DNA of 10,318 nucleotides from Chitinophagaceae bacterium (GCA_009996555.1 JAACZX010000476.1:1-10318), one strand, 5' to 3'. Positions 1 to 6,941 are shown, counted from the stretch's first letter. The notes: a model not told the origin generated them from the letters alone. Numbers and translations: made by a program.

Positions 1-386
1 CCATCGGCAATGGCCAGTTGCGGGCCAAGGTGCGATATCATACCACACACATGATGTTCTTTACTGCCGAAATGAAAACTACGTTCTCTTCCCTTGCTGT
101 AGCCCTCTTTATTACCCTGCCATTGCATAAAGAGTTTGTTCAACGGCATGTTGCGGGTGGTAAACACACCCAGGTTACGGTGCAGGGGCATTATCCACTC
201 ATCGGGTTGCAGGGCAAGTGTGGCACCCACGGCAATTGCTTCCTGGCCAATTCCACTAAACCATTTGCTAATTTTCCCCTGCCTGAGCAATAAAAGCATC
301 TTTTCTTCGATTAATCTGGGGTACAGCAAGCTTTTATAAATACCGGCCAGCTCAGTATTGGTAAGGTTTTTGCGTTCAAACAGCAT
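1..386 (-). CDS. 2-oxoacid dehydrogenase E1 component, alpha-type N-terminal part (partial)
   Basis: This is the first 128 codons of a gene that continues past the left edge. The start is ATG at 386-384. The protein resembles the alpha half of thiamine-diphosphate-dependent 2-oxoacid dehydrogenases (branched-chain or pyruvate type), which decarboxylate a 2-oxoacid and pass the acyl group to lipoyl-E2. Visible family marks are an N-terminal helix with RLIEEKMLLLLRQGKIS (about residues 23-39), KWFSGIGQEAIAVG (40-53, the conserved GQEA block), MPLHRNLGVF (the position of the usual YRxHG), RSFHFGS (like GSMH) and MISHLGPQLAIADG at the edge. From memory, this wording matches the Bacteroidota form in which alpha and beta subunits are fused in one chain of about 650-800 residues. 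The window ends too early to show fusion or substrate. The neighbour on the plus strand starts only 18 bp away in the opposite direction. Family is confident; the exact 2-oxoacid is unknown. Confidence 0.88.
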   Translation of the reverse strand, partial: MLFERKNLTNTELAGIYKSLLYPRLIEEKMLLLLRQGKISKWFSGIGQEAIAVGATLALQPDEWIMPLHRNLGVFTTRNMPLNKLFMQWQGNKEGYSKGRERSFHFGSKEHHVCGMISHLGPQLAIAD

Positions 387-404
387 TTTAAAATTCAATA
401 TCTG

Positions 405-782
405 ATGAGAAACAAAGTTCTGCTTTCGTTCCGTTTAAAAAAGGAATTTCTTTTACTAATGTTTGTAATTTGTTTGCTGCTTCCGTTTATGCTGCAGGCA
501 CAAGGAAGTATTCCTGACAGCAGCAAAACAAAGATCATTTTAAAAACCGGCGAACTGAAAGTGCGGCAAATGGGCAGCAACTGGCAGTTCAGCTTTCCCC
601 GTACTCAATTCAAATCGGCATTGAAAGTGGTGAACAGCAACGGTGCTGTTGTAAAAGCAACCATGGTGGATGAAGGAATGGAAGTAACATCGGTTTCGCT
701 GAACCAGTTACCAAAAGGAATTTATCAATGTATTTTGGAAAACCGCACACAGCGTTTTGCTGCAAGGGTGCTGGTACGTTGA
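405..782 (+). CDS. small secreted protein consisting mainly of a T9SS type A sorting-domain-like fold
   Basis: A 125-residue protein. Residues 1-33 form a signal peptide: a charged start (MRNKVLLSFRLKKE), a hydrophobic core (FLLLMFVICLLLPFML), then QAQG as the likely cleavage region. The rest, about 90 residues, reads like the C-terminal sorting domain of type IX secretion substrates: a beta-rich stretch, ALKVVNSNGAVVKA (the 'DxxGrvV' strand-turn-strand block), then LNQLPKGIYQCILEN (the 'LxxGxYxv' block) and a basic hydrophobic end, RFAARVLVR. There is no room for a passenger domain, which is odd. A start at Met19 (position 459) would remove all positive charge from the signal peptide, so 405 is preferred. 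The stop lies 4 bp from the end of the convergent membrane-protein gene. The protein may be a small outer-surface protein using the same fold, or a relic of a larger substrate; no function can be assigned. Confidence 0.75.
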   Translation: MRNKVLLSFRLKKEFLLLMFVICLLLPFMLQAQGSIPDSSKTKIILKTGELKVRQMGSNWQFSFPRTQFKSALKVVNSNGAVVKATMVDEGMEVTSVSLNQLPKGIYQCILENRTQRFAARVLVR

Positions 783-786
783 TGAG

Positions 787-1149
787 TTAATTTGTTTTAT
801 CTCTCCCTTCTTCTTTCAACACCATTTTATGTACAAAAGAGTTAATGATGGATAAACAAATGCTGAAGAGCAGTGCATACCAGAAGCCATCTACCACAAA
901 GCCTTTTACAAAATAGGCATCAAGCAAAATAATACAGGCGTTTATTACAAACAGGAATAAGCCCAGTGTAAAAATGGTAGCTGGTAATGTAAACAATACA
1001 AGAATGGGTTTTACAATTGCATCAAGCAGGGCCAGTACAAAAGCTACAGCTATGGCTGTAAAAAAATGATTGATGCTGATGCCGGGCAAAACATACGCCA
1101 GCAAAAAAGCATTGACCGCTGTAATAAGAACCTTGAGTACAAATTTCAT
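787..1149 (-). CDS. four-helix membrane protein, YvlD / 'phage holin family IV' type
   Basis: A 120-residue inner-membrane protein with four hydrophobic segments at about residues 4-22, 28-46, 52-77 and 86-106 and a short charged tail (KEEGRDKTN). The pattern LLAYVLPGI at the end of helix 1, then LALLDAIVKPILVLFTLPAT between helices 2 and 3, and LGLFLFVINA is characteristic of the family labelled 'Mycobacterial 4 TMS phage holin, superfamily IV' (PF04020), which includes YvlD of Bacillus. Despite the name, such genes are ordinary chromosomal genes in many bacteria, and nothing around this one is phage-like. The open frame extends upstream to 1206, but the ATG at 1149 is preferred: the added 19 residues would be encoded by an intergenic repeat (1175-1210) and have no family counterpart. 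Role unknown; a stress-linked or envelope function is only a guess. Confidence 0.87.
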   Translation of the reverse strand: MKFVLKVLITAVNAFLLAYVLPGISINHFFTAIAVAFVLALLDAIVKPILVLFTLPATIFTLGLFLFVINACIILLDAYFVKGFVVDGFWYALLFSICLSIINSFVHKMVLKEEGRDKTN

Positions 1150-1174
1150 TTCAAGTATGTTTAATTGGTTTGAA

Positions 1175-1210
1175 CCACGAAGACTCAAAGACAGAAAGAA
1201 GCACAAAGAA
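1175..1210. repeat. degenerate 8-10 bp word repeat in intergenic DNA
   Basis: On the plus strand this reads as four related words: ccacgaaga, ctcaaaga, cagaaagaag, cacaaagaa. Each is a variant of (c)acRaagA, so the stretch is a tandem array with a period near 9 bp, purine-rich on the plus strand. It fills much of the 88 bp between the M16-like gene and the membrane-protein gene. I recall similar 'cacgaagacacaaag' strings as common intergenic sequence in Bacteroidota, but no copy number can be given from this window. Confidence 0.6.
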
Positions 1211-1237
1211 TAATTCCCTCTGTTTTACCTTTTATTA

Positions 1238-2518
1238 TTACACCACCACCAATTCATAAAACTTTTCCGGATGTAAATACTTATTTGCAAGCTCCTGCAA
1301 TTCTTTTGCCGAAATGGTTTTGATTGTATTTACCGATTTGTAAAAATAGTTCTCATCAAGCCCGTTCAAAATTAAATTCTTCCAGCGGCCAATGATGTGG
1401 AACGGACCATCAAGATCGCCCAGGATTGTGCCAATAAGATAATTCTTTACCAGCTGCAGTTCTTCTTCATCTACCAACTCTTCACGAAGGTCCTTCATTT
1501 CATTGTACACTTCTGTAATAGTTGCTTCACACACATCACGGCCTGCTTCGGTACTTATCATCCATGCTGTGGAAGAAATATGGTTCATGATATAACTGTG
1601 AATGCCATAGGTATAACCTTTGTCTTCACGTATATTACTCATTAGCCGTGAACCGAAAAAACCACCGAACAAGGTGTTGAGCACCTGCACCGGTTGAAAA
1701 TCGGGATGATGACGGTTTGGAAAAGGCTGTGCCAAACGGATTGCGCCCTGTACTCCTTTTTCATCGTTGATGATGCGGTATTTTTTTTCTGCTGAAGGTG
1801 TAAGCGGGTGTACAATGGTTGGAATTTCCTTTTGGTTCAAAGGCAACTGGCCAATCGTGTTATTCAGCTGTTGTGCAAAGTCTGCAGGCAATAAGCCGGC
1901 TGCAAAAATGATGCACTTACCTTCAGTATAATATTTCCTGTAATAAGCCTGTAACTGCTCCTGCTGCAATGCATCATAATCTTCTTTGTTACTGTACACA
2001 CCATACGGATGGTTTATACCAAACACATATTCATCAATAAGGCGACCTGCAACAAAATCGCATTTCTTCAGGTTCACACTCAACCGCTGCTTCATATTCT
2101 GTCTGTAAATATCCAGTTCATGTTGCGGATAAACAGCATCGGTGATCATTTCTGCAACTACCGGCAGGTGTGTGGCCAAATGCCTGTTGATGCAATGCAG
2201 AACAATATTTGCTGTTTCGTTGTAGCAACCACGGCTCAGGTGTGAGCCATAGTAATCAAAATGCTCATTGAGTTGAAACGCTGTTTTACCTGTAGTTCCG
2301 TTCTTTATTAAAAAGTTTGTTGCTGCTGCAATGTTATTCTGCTCTTCATACCAGTTACCTGCGCTGAACACCAGCTCCACACTCATTACTTCCTGTGTAC
2401 CTGCATTTACGGCATATACTTCCACACCATTATCCAGCACATATTTTTCATAAGGTTTCAGCTTAAGATCAAACTCTGTTGCGTCTTTTATTGGAGGGGC
2501 TTGTAGTCTGTTTAACAT
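1238..2518 (-). CDS. M16 (pitrilysin/insulinase) family protein, non-catalytic subunit
   Basis: A 426-residue protein with the two-lobe M16B layout but no zinc site. Where the partner at 4341-5579 has HLFEH, this one has AATNF (residues 65-69, inside NIAAATNFLIKNGTTG), so it should not bind zinc. It keeps the C-lobe signature FGSRLMSNIREDKGYTYGI (residues 288-306), including R297 and Y304, the R/Y pair that contacts substrate in two-subunit M16 enzymes. No signal peptide is seen, so it is probably cytoplasmic. By analogy with the alpha/beta subunits of mitochondrial processing peptidase and the Sphingomonas heterodimeric M16B enzyme, it likely pairs with the zinc-bearing protein and supplies half the active site. 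The two genes share a strand but are separated by a membrane glycosyltransferase gene on the other strand, so they cannot be a simple operon. Start ATG at 2518; the next gene upstream is divergent. Confidence 0.9.
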   Translation of the reverse strand: MLNRLQAPPIKDATEFDLKLKPYEKYVLDNGVEVYAVNAGTQEVMSVELVFSAGNWYEEQNNIAAATNFLIKNGTTGKTAFQLNEHFDYYGSHLSRGCYNETANIVLHCINRHLATHLPVVAEMITDAVYPQHELDIYRQNMKQRLSVNLKKCDFVAGRLIDEYVFGINHPYGVYSNKEDYDALQQEQLQAYYRKYYTEGKCIIFAAGLLPADFAQQLNNTIGQLPLNQKEIPTIVHPLTPSAEKKYRIINDEKGVQGAIRLAQPFPNRHHPDFQPVQVLNTLFGGFFGSRLMSNIREDKGYTYGIHSYIMNHISSTAWMISTEAGRDVCEATITEVYNEMKDLREELVDEEELQLVKNYLIGTILGDLDGPFHIIGRWKNLILNGLDENYFYKSVNTIKTISAKELQELANKYLHPEKFYELVVV

Positions 2519-2527
2519 TCATTATTA

Positions 2528-2555
2528 TTGTAATTGGCGAAGTTAGTTACTTTCT
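2528..2555 (+). promoter_or_regulatory. possible promoter of the GT-C glycosyltransferase
   Basis: The 63-bp divergent gap 2519-2581 holds TTG at 2528-2530, 17 bp, then TACTTTCT at 2548-2555, a partial match to the Bacteroidota -33 TTG / -7 TAnnTTTG promoter. It would start a transcript roughly 20 bp before the ATG at 2582. The -7 box lacks the final TTG match, so this is tentative. The opposite strand has TATCTTTT at 2564-2557, which might serve the divergent M16 gene, but no -33 element was seen for it. Confidence 0.25.
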
Positions 2556-2581
2556 AAAAAGATAAATTAATTTATTGGTTT

Positions 2582-4333
2582 ATGCGGCGTATAAGCATCT
2601 TCATGGTTATCACATTCCTGCTTGTACTTGTTTCTATTACCACCGCCGCACTGTGTTTCCTTTTTGCGTTCAACTATGAAGAGTTCATCCGTTTTTTCCT
2701 GTTAAAAATGGACAAGCCTTACCTGTATCAAAAGGCTGCAGATTATTTTCCTGCATCAAGCTTTTCACTCATCCGCATTGTTTCAATTATACTTGCTGTG
2801 TTTGTATTGGTGGTGGTGCTGCAATTTATCAGGCACAGACATCGTATTTTACAAAAAACAGAGAAGGTTACCTCTGCTTTATTAACTACTGCAGTAAAGC
2901 ATATACAGCTGAGTTTACCGCAACAAAGATCCGGTCGCATCTTCCTGTTGTTCATATTCCTGTTCTACATTGTTCGCACAGTGCTCTGCATTTTTCTTTA
3001 CCCGATTGATTTTGACGAAGCAGATACTTATCTTCTTTTCAGCTCACAAGGTCCGTTAGTATCAGCCAGCTTTTATCCATTTCCAAACAACCATATTCTT
3101 TTTTCTCTTCTTACTTCCATAACATCCTGGATCATTCCAGATCCTGAAACAGCGCTGCGGCTGCCACTTGTGATCATTGGAATTTTCCTTCTGTATTTTT
3201 TGTTTGGTTTTTTGAAACGCATCTTTTCCGAAACAGCAGCATTTGCCGGCATTTGCCTGTTTGCAGGAAGCTACCCAGTTTATCTTTTTTCTTTTTTGGC
3301 AAGAGGATATCTTTTACTGCTGCTGTTTTACACAGTTGCATTTTATGCCTTTTATCAATTGGTCATTCAAAAAAAGAATGAAAGGAAATATAAACTTCTC
3401 TTCATCATTGCCAGTATTGGCGGTTTGTATACCATCCCTACTTTTTTATATGCACTGGCAGGGTTTGGATTGCTCTGGTTTATTCATTTGCTTTTAAACG
3501 GCAGCAAAGCAGGTTGGCTTGGGTTCATTAAAACCTTCTTCATTACAGGATTTGTTACTGCTGTTCTTTATACACCGGTATTTATTACTGCAAGGTGGGA
3601 AACACTACAGCCGTACATGAACCCAACTTACCAGCAAAGCGATACGCTTACCATGTTCCGGTTTTCCTTTCGTTATATGGTGGAATATTTGCTTTCGCCC
3701 AATGCTGCTGTGGCAGTGATGATTGGTTTTGTTTCTTTTGCTGGAAGTGTGCTGATTTTTCGAAAATTAACGAATGTCCACCAGCAATTACTGTTGTTTT
3801 GTTTTTTACAATTGTTATTTCCGTTTTTTATCTTTTTTGCATTCAGGCAAGCTTTCCCAGTAAAACCGTGGATGCATCTTACAGTTATTATAGCAGTTGC
3901 AGGTGCTGCTGTTTTTCATTTTGTTTACAGCATTTTTCCAAAGCTTAAATCAATGTTACCATTGCTGCTGTTTTTAATACTGGCAGGGGAGACGTTTATT
4001 TGTTACACACATCGAACAAAAGTAAGTGTAACACAGTACAATTCCATTGCAGCGCATTTTGAACCATTCATAAAATCAGGAAAAATAAAAACTGTATATG
4101 CTGATATACCTTACTTTAAAACAATGATGGGCTTTTATGCTTACAAGCATGATCAAAAGCTTACAACCTACAGCAGCCGCAAAAGAAGTAACCGCTTTGA
4201 GGAGTTTGATGCTTCAAAAAAATACGATCTCATTTTTACAGCCACAGGAAGACCGCTTTTAAATCAACTTCAGCATCAATACGACACATTGCTGGTAAAA
4301 GACGGCATTGTTGTATTATCGATCAGGCAATAA
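2582..4333 (+). CDS. GT-C fold membrane glycosyltransferase (GT39/ArnT-like)
   Basis: A 583-residue polytopic membrane protein. The region from about residue 119 onward looks like a GT-C transferase: a membrane helix (RIFLLFIFLFYIVRTVLCIF), then a first outer loop with DFDEAD (143-148; acidic residues of this kind act as catalytic base or metal contact in the family), FPNNHILFSLL (167-177), ALRLP (191-195) and FLARGYLLLLLF (238-249), then many more helices. Family members move a sugar from a polyprenyl-phosphate donor to protein, lipid A or a cell-wall glycan on the outer face of the inner membrane; the acceptor cannot be told here. Residues 1-100 add two helices (about 8-30 and 62-83) before the usual first helix, which is atypical. 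About 95 C-terminal residues after the last helix appear soluble. The gene lies between two M16 genes on the opposite strand and ends 7 bp from the converging one. Confidence 0.78.
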   Translation: MRRISIFMVITFLLVLVSITTAALCFLFAFNYEEFIRFFLLKMDKPYLYQKAADYFPASSFSLIRIVSIILAVFVLVVVLQFIRHRHRILQKTEKVTSALLTTAVKHIQLSLPQQRSGRIFLLFIFLFYIVRTVLCIFLYPIDFDEADTYLLFSSQGPLVSASFYPFPNNHILFSLLTSITSWIIPDPETALRLPLVIIGIFLLYFLFGFLKRIFSETAAFAGICLFAGSYPVYLFSFLARGYLLLLLFYTVAFYAFYQLVIQKKNERKYKLLFIIASIGGLYTIPTFLYALAGFGLLWFIHLLLNGSKAGWLGFIKTFFITGFVTAVLYTPVFITARWETLQPYMNPTYQQSDTLTMFRFSFRYMVEYLLSPNAAVAVMIGFVSFAGSVLIFRKLTNVHQQLLLFCFLQLLFPFFIFFAFRQAFPVKPWMHLTVIIAVAGAAVFHFVYSIFPKLKSMLPLLLFLILAGETFICYTHRTKVSVTQYNSIAAHFEPFIKSGKIKTVYADIPYFKTMMGFYAYKHDQKLTTYSSRKRSNRFEEFDASKKYDLIFTATGRPLLNQLQHQYDTLLVKDGIVVLSIRQ

Positions 4334-4340
4334 ATCTCAA

Positions 4341-5579
4341 TTAATTCCTGCTCAGATAAAACAAGGTATTGCTGTTGCGTTCGTCGAATAGTTTTTTACT
4401 TTCTTCCAATACTTCTTCGGCTGTAATGCTTTGGTATTTCGCCAGCTCATCGTTCATGAGTTGTGCATCGCCCAGCAATTCATAAAATGCAAGGCTGTTT
4501 GCCCGGCTCATCACACTCATATCTTCAAACAGGATTGTACTTTCTGTTTTATTGATCACTTTCTGTAATTCCTTTTCATCTACCAATTCCTCGGTCATCT
4601 TTTTCACTTCTTCATTTACTGCTGCTTCGGCATCTTCAATCTTTATACCCTTCACCAGTTTGCCTTCAATGGTGAGTAAGCCATTATCAACACTTCCAAA
4701 ATGATAACATTCAATATTGCTGAACAGTTTCTTTTCCTTCACCAGTTTTTCATACAACCTGCTGCTGGCACTGCCACCAAGAATATCGGTAATAAGATCT
4801 GTTACATAATAGCCACGTTCAAGTCTTGATGCCATGTGCCATGTTTTTACAAAAGCATCCAATGGCACATCTGCTTTTACTTCCAGCCGGCGGGCTTCTG
4901 TTTGTACAGGTTCTTTTGGCAGATTGCGAACATATTTTTCACCCGCAGGAATTGGTCCAAACCATTTTTCTGCAAGCTTCAATACATGTTCTGTTTCTAC
5001 ATTACCAGCCACAACCAGAATGGCATTTGCCGGTGTATAATGTTTAAAAAAGAAATTCTTTACATCCTGCAGTTCTGCATCTTCAATATGTTTCAATTCC
5101 TTTCCAATCGTCATCCATTTATACGGATGCTGTTTGTAAGCCATTTCCCGCATTTTATGCCACACATCACCATACGGTTTATTGAGGTAGTGTTCCTTAA
5201 ACTCCTCACTCACTACTTTGCGTTGTACGTCCAGACTTTTTTCACTGAAAGCAAGACTGAGCATACGATCGCTTTCAAGCCAGAAAGCTGTTTCTAAGTT
5301 TTCAGCAGGTAACTGGCAGTAATAATTGGTGAGATCGTTTGTGGTGTAAGCATTGTTTTCGCCCCCGGCCAATTGCAACGGTTCGTCGTAATCAGGAATA
5401 TTCACGGAGCCGCCAAACATCAAGTGCTCAAACAAGTGCGCAAAGCCGGTTTGTTTTTCATCTTCATCACGGGCACCCACATCGTACAACACATTTACCA
5501 CTGCCATGGGTGTAGCAAGATCTTTATGAATAAGTAACCGTAAACCGTTCGCTAATGTATATCGTTCAAACTGGATCAT
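4341..5579 (-). CDS. M16 family zinc metallopeptidase, catalytic subunit
   Basis: A 412-residue protein with the inverted zinc motif of M16 peptidases: H48-L-F-E51-H52 in TGFAHLFEHLMFGGS, and the third zinc ligand most likely E126 in RKVVSEEFKEH (E125 and E129 lie close by). E51 is the expected catalytic base. AGGENNAYTTNDLTNYY (71-87) is the usual strand after the zinc helix. The C-lobe has GGSASSRLYEKL (268-279), but the R/Y pair expected next is replaced by K281 and N288 (KEKKLFSN). That missing pair is present in the zinc-less partner at 1238-2518, so the two most likely assemble as one enzyme. No signal peptide is visible, so it is probably cytoplasmic and degrades peptides. It follows the retropepsin-PDZ gene in the same direction after an 87-bp gap, which may hold its own promoter, and it converges with the glycosyltransferase. 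Confidence 0.94.
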   Translation of the reverse strand: MIQFERYTLANGLRLLIHKDLATPMAVVNVLYDVGARDEDEKQTGFAHLFEHLMFGGSVNIPDYDEPLQLAGGENNAYTTNDLTNYYCQLPAENLETAFWLESDRMLSLAFSEKSLDVQRKVVSEEFKEHYLNKPYGDVWHKMREMAYKQHPYKWMTIGKELKHIEDAELQDVKNFFFKHYTPANAILVVAGNVETEHVLKLAEKWFGPIPAGEKYVRNLPKEPVQTEARRLEVKADVPLDAFVKTWHMASRLERGYYVTDLITDILGGSASSRLYEKLVKEKKLFSNIECYHFGSVDNGLLTIEGKLVKGIKIEDAEAAVNEEVKKMTEELVDEKELQKVINKTESTILFEDMSVMSRANSLAFYELLGDAQLMNDELAKYQSITAEEVLEESKKLFDERNSNTLFYLSRN

Positions 5580-5666
5580 AATAATTGTATCACTTAACTG
5601 GTGAAATGAAATTCTCTTTTTTGAAAAAGAATGTAAAATTCGGTAAAAAACGTTTGAGCAAACAGC

Positions 5667-6863
5667 TTACTTTAAAATACTGCCGATTTTTAATTCAAAC
5701 ATCATGGGATGTGTGTTGCGGAAAATGAGGATACGCAGTTTTTGTCCCGGGTTTTGAAGCAATGCTTTGTATTGACTGATGCTGTTGCTGAAATTGTTCT
5801 CTATTCCAAAAATTATGTCGCCCGGCATTAACCCGGCATGTTCTGCTGGTGAGCCTTGCTGAATTTCTGTGATCATTACCTTTCCGTCAATAAAATAATA
5901 GTTCATGCCGGTGTAAGAATAATCAAATGCCTCACGCATGTGTGTGTTTGGCGTAATATGAATGAGCCGTTCAGGATAATTCAACACAATATTGAACCGG
6001 CGGAGCAGATCGCTGCCAAGCAACCCCTTAACGGCCGGGTAGCCCAGTACATTTGCTGAATCGTTGTACACATGCAGTGGAATTTTTTTGAACTTATATG
6101 GTCCCAGTTTCATCCGCTTTAACGTGGTAAGACGCATGCCAATCTTTCCAATCAACCCTTCCACCTGTGTGCTTACCGATTTCCTGTCTTTGCTGATAAG
6201 TGTGCTGTCTTTAATAAACTGTTCCGAAAGTAATAAAGCAAGCCCTGCTCCGGTATCAAAATAAAAGTTCAGCAGGTATGAACGTTCATCCTGCACATAA
6301 TGCTGAGTAACAGGTATTGAAGCAAATGAAGGACGCAGGAAGCTTCCACGCTTGGGATATTTATAAGTACCGGGCATATACACACTCATCATGTGTTTAT
6401 CGTAATCAAGTGCCACAATATACCTGCGCAGGAAAGAAAACCCAATGATACCGTCTACACGCAAACCATACACTTCTGTCAGTATCTGGTAGTCGTTAAT
6501 ATGAAAATCAAGGTTGGTTACATCCAGCCCCGGAAAATGCAGTGTGCCGTTTTTATAATAATGGATATTTTTCACCCCGCCGATGCCCCGCACAGTCCTG
6601 TCGCTTGGTTCAAGAGGCAGCTTGTAATAAAGTGCGGTAGTGGTATCAAGCGAAATACCGCCACTTCCCGTATCCAGTATAAAATTCAAGGTATCGGGCA
6701 GGTCGTTCAGTGTGGCGTGAAGGATGATAATGCCGCCGGTAAGCTGCTCAAACTGAAAGCTGGTAAGCAGCCGGGCTGTAGGATATTCGCTGCCCTGAGC
6801 AGAAAGCTTTCCGCAAAACAGCAGCAGCAATATGGTTTTGGCAATCTTCAATTTGTATGACAA
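5667..6863 (-). CDS. exported two-lobe retropepsin-like aspartic protease with C-terminal PDZ domain
   Basis: A protein of up to 398 residues. A signal peptide (KIAKTILLLLFCGKLSAQG) ends near residue 24. Lobe 1 has the catalytic motif D64-T-G-S-G within NFILDTGSGG and the family's second block VDGIIGFSFLRRYIVALDY (136-154). Lobe 2 repeats the pattern: D203-T-G-A-G, then VKGLLGSDLLRRFNIVLNY (278-296). Both lobes keep their Asp, so one chain could form a complete pepsin-like site. Residues about 318-398 form a PDZ domain (KVMITEIQQGSPAEHAGLMPGDII), which usually binds C-termini or regulates proteases. No ATG fits the signal peptide: an in-frame TGA lies upstream and the candidates are TTG at 6863-6861 or TTG at 6851-6849. 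The second gives a shorter, more typical signal peptide. Location is the periplasm or cell surface. The downstream gene on the same strand is the catalytic M16 peptidase. Substrate unknown. Confidence 0.88.
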   Translation of the reverse strand: MSYKLKIAKTILLLLFCGKLSAQGSEYPTARLLTSFQFEQLTGGIIILHATLNDLPDTLNFILDTGSGGISLDTTTALYYKLPLEPSDRTVRGIGGVKNIHYYKNGTLHFPGLDVTNLDFHINDYQILTEVYGLRVDGIIGFSFLRRYIVALDYDKHMMSVYMPGTYKYPKRGSFLRPSFASIPVTQHYVQDERSYLLNFYFDTGAGLALLLSEQFIKDSTLISKDRKSVSTQVEGLIGKIGMRLTTLKRMKLGPYKFKKIPLHVYNDSANVLGYPAVKGLLGSDLLRRFNIVLNYPERLIHITPNTHMREAFDYSYTGMNYYFIDGKVMITEIQQGSPAEHAGLMPGDIIFGIENNFSNSISQYKALLQNPGQKLRILIFRNTHPMMFELKIGSILK

Positions 6864-6911
6864 TAAAGGCTTAACCGGAAAGACAACCTGAACCTGCAGA
6901 ACGCTTCATGG

Positions 6912-6938
6912 TTGGTAAAATATCCATGTGTACCTTTG
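6912..6938 (+). promoter_or_regulatory. Bacteroidota-type promoter upstream of mqnC
   Basis: TACCTTTG at 6931-6938 is a perfect match to the Bacteroidota -7 box TAnnTTTG. TTG at 6912-6914 is 16 bp upstream, slightly shorter than the usual 17-23 bp spacing to the -33 element. Transcription would begin near 6945, giving a leader of about 105 bases before the mqnC ATG at 7051. The leader starts with the periodic repeat at 6942-6976. Confidence 0.55.
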
Positions 6939-6941
6939 CTT

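Noticed and set aside
787..1149. 'Phage holin' family name suggesting a prophage
   Set aside because: The family is widespread as ordinary chromosomal membrane proteins (YvlD-like), and no endolysin, structural or integrase gene is nearby.
1150..1206. N-terminal extension of the membrane protein to an ATG at 1206
   Set aside because: The added residues are read through the intergenic repeat at 1175-1210 and have no family counterpart; ATG 1149 starts exactly at helix 1.
4836..5297. Plus-strand open frame of 153 codons inside the catalytic M16 gene
   Set aside because: It is Cys/Phe/His-rich, has no recognisable domain, and lies wholly opposite a well-supported peptidase gene.
5611..5633. 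AT-rich hairpin (cttttt/aaaaag) in the leader of the catalytic M16 gene
   Set aside because: Short A/T stem of the sort expected by chance in AT-rich intergenic DNA.
5645..5663. Possible terminator after the aspartic protease (gttt/aaac stem followed by T run on the minus strand)
   Set aside because: The stem is only 4-5 bp with a loop of 2-4 bases, too weak to call.
6393..6860. Plus-strand open frame of 155 codons inside the aspartic protease gene
   Set aside because: It overlaps a gene with clear catalytic motifs on the other strand and shows no family features.
6870..6909. Twelve-codon minus-strand ATG frame upstream of the aspartic protease, as a leader peptide
   Set aside because: No regulatory residue run, hairpin pair or other attenuator feature is seen; likely chance.
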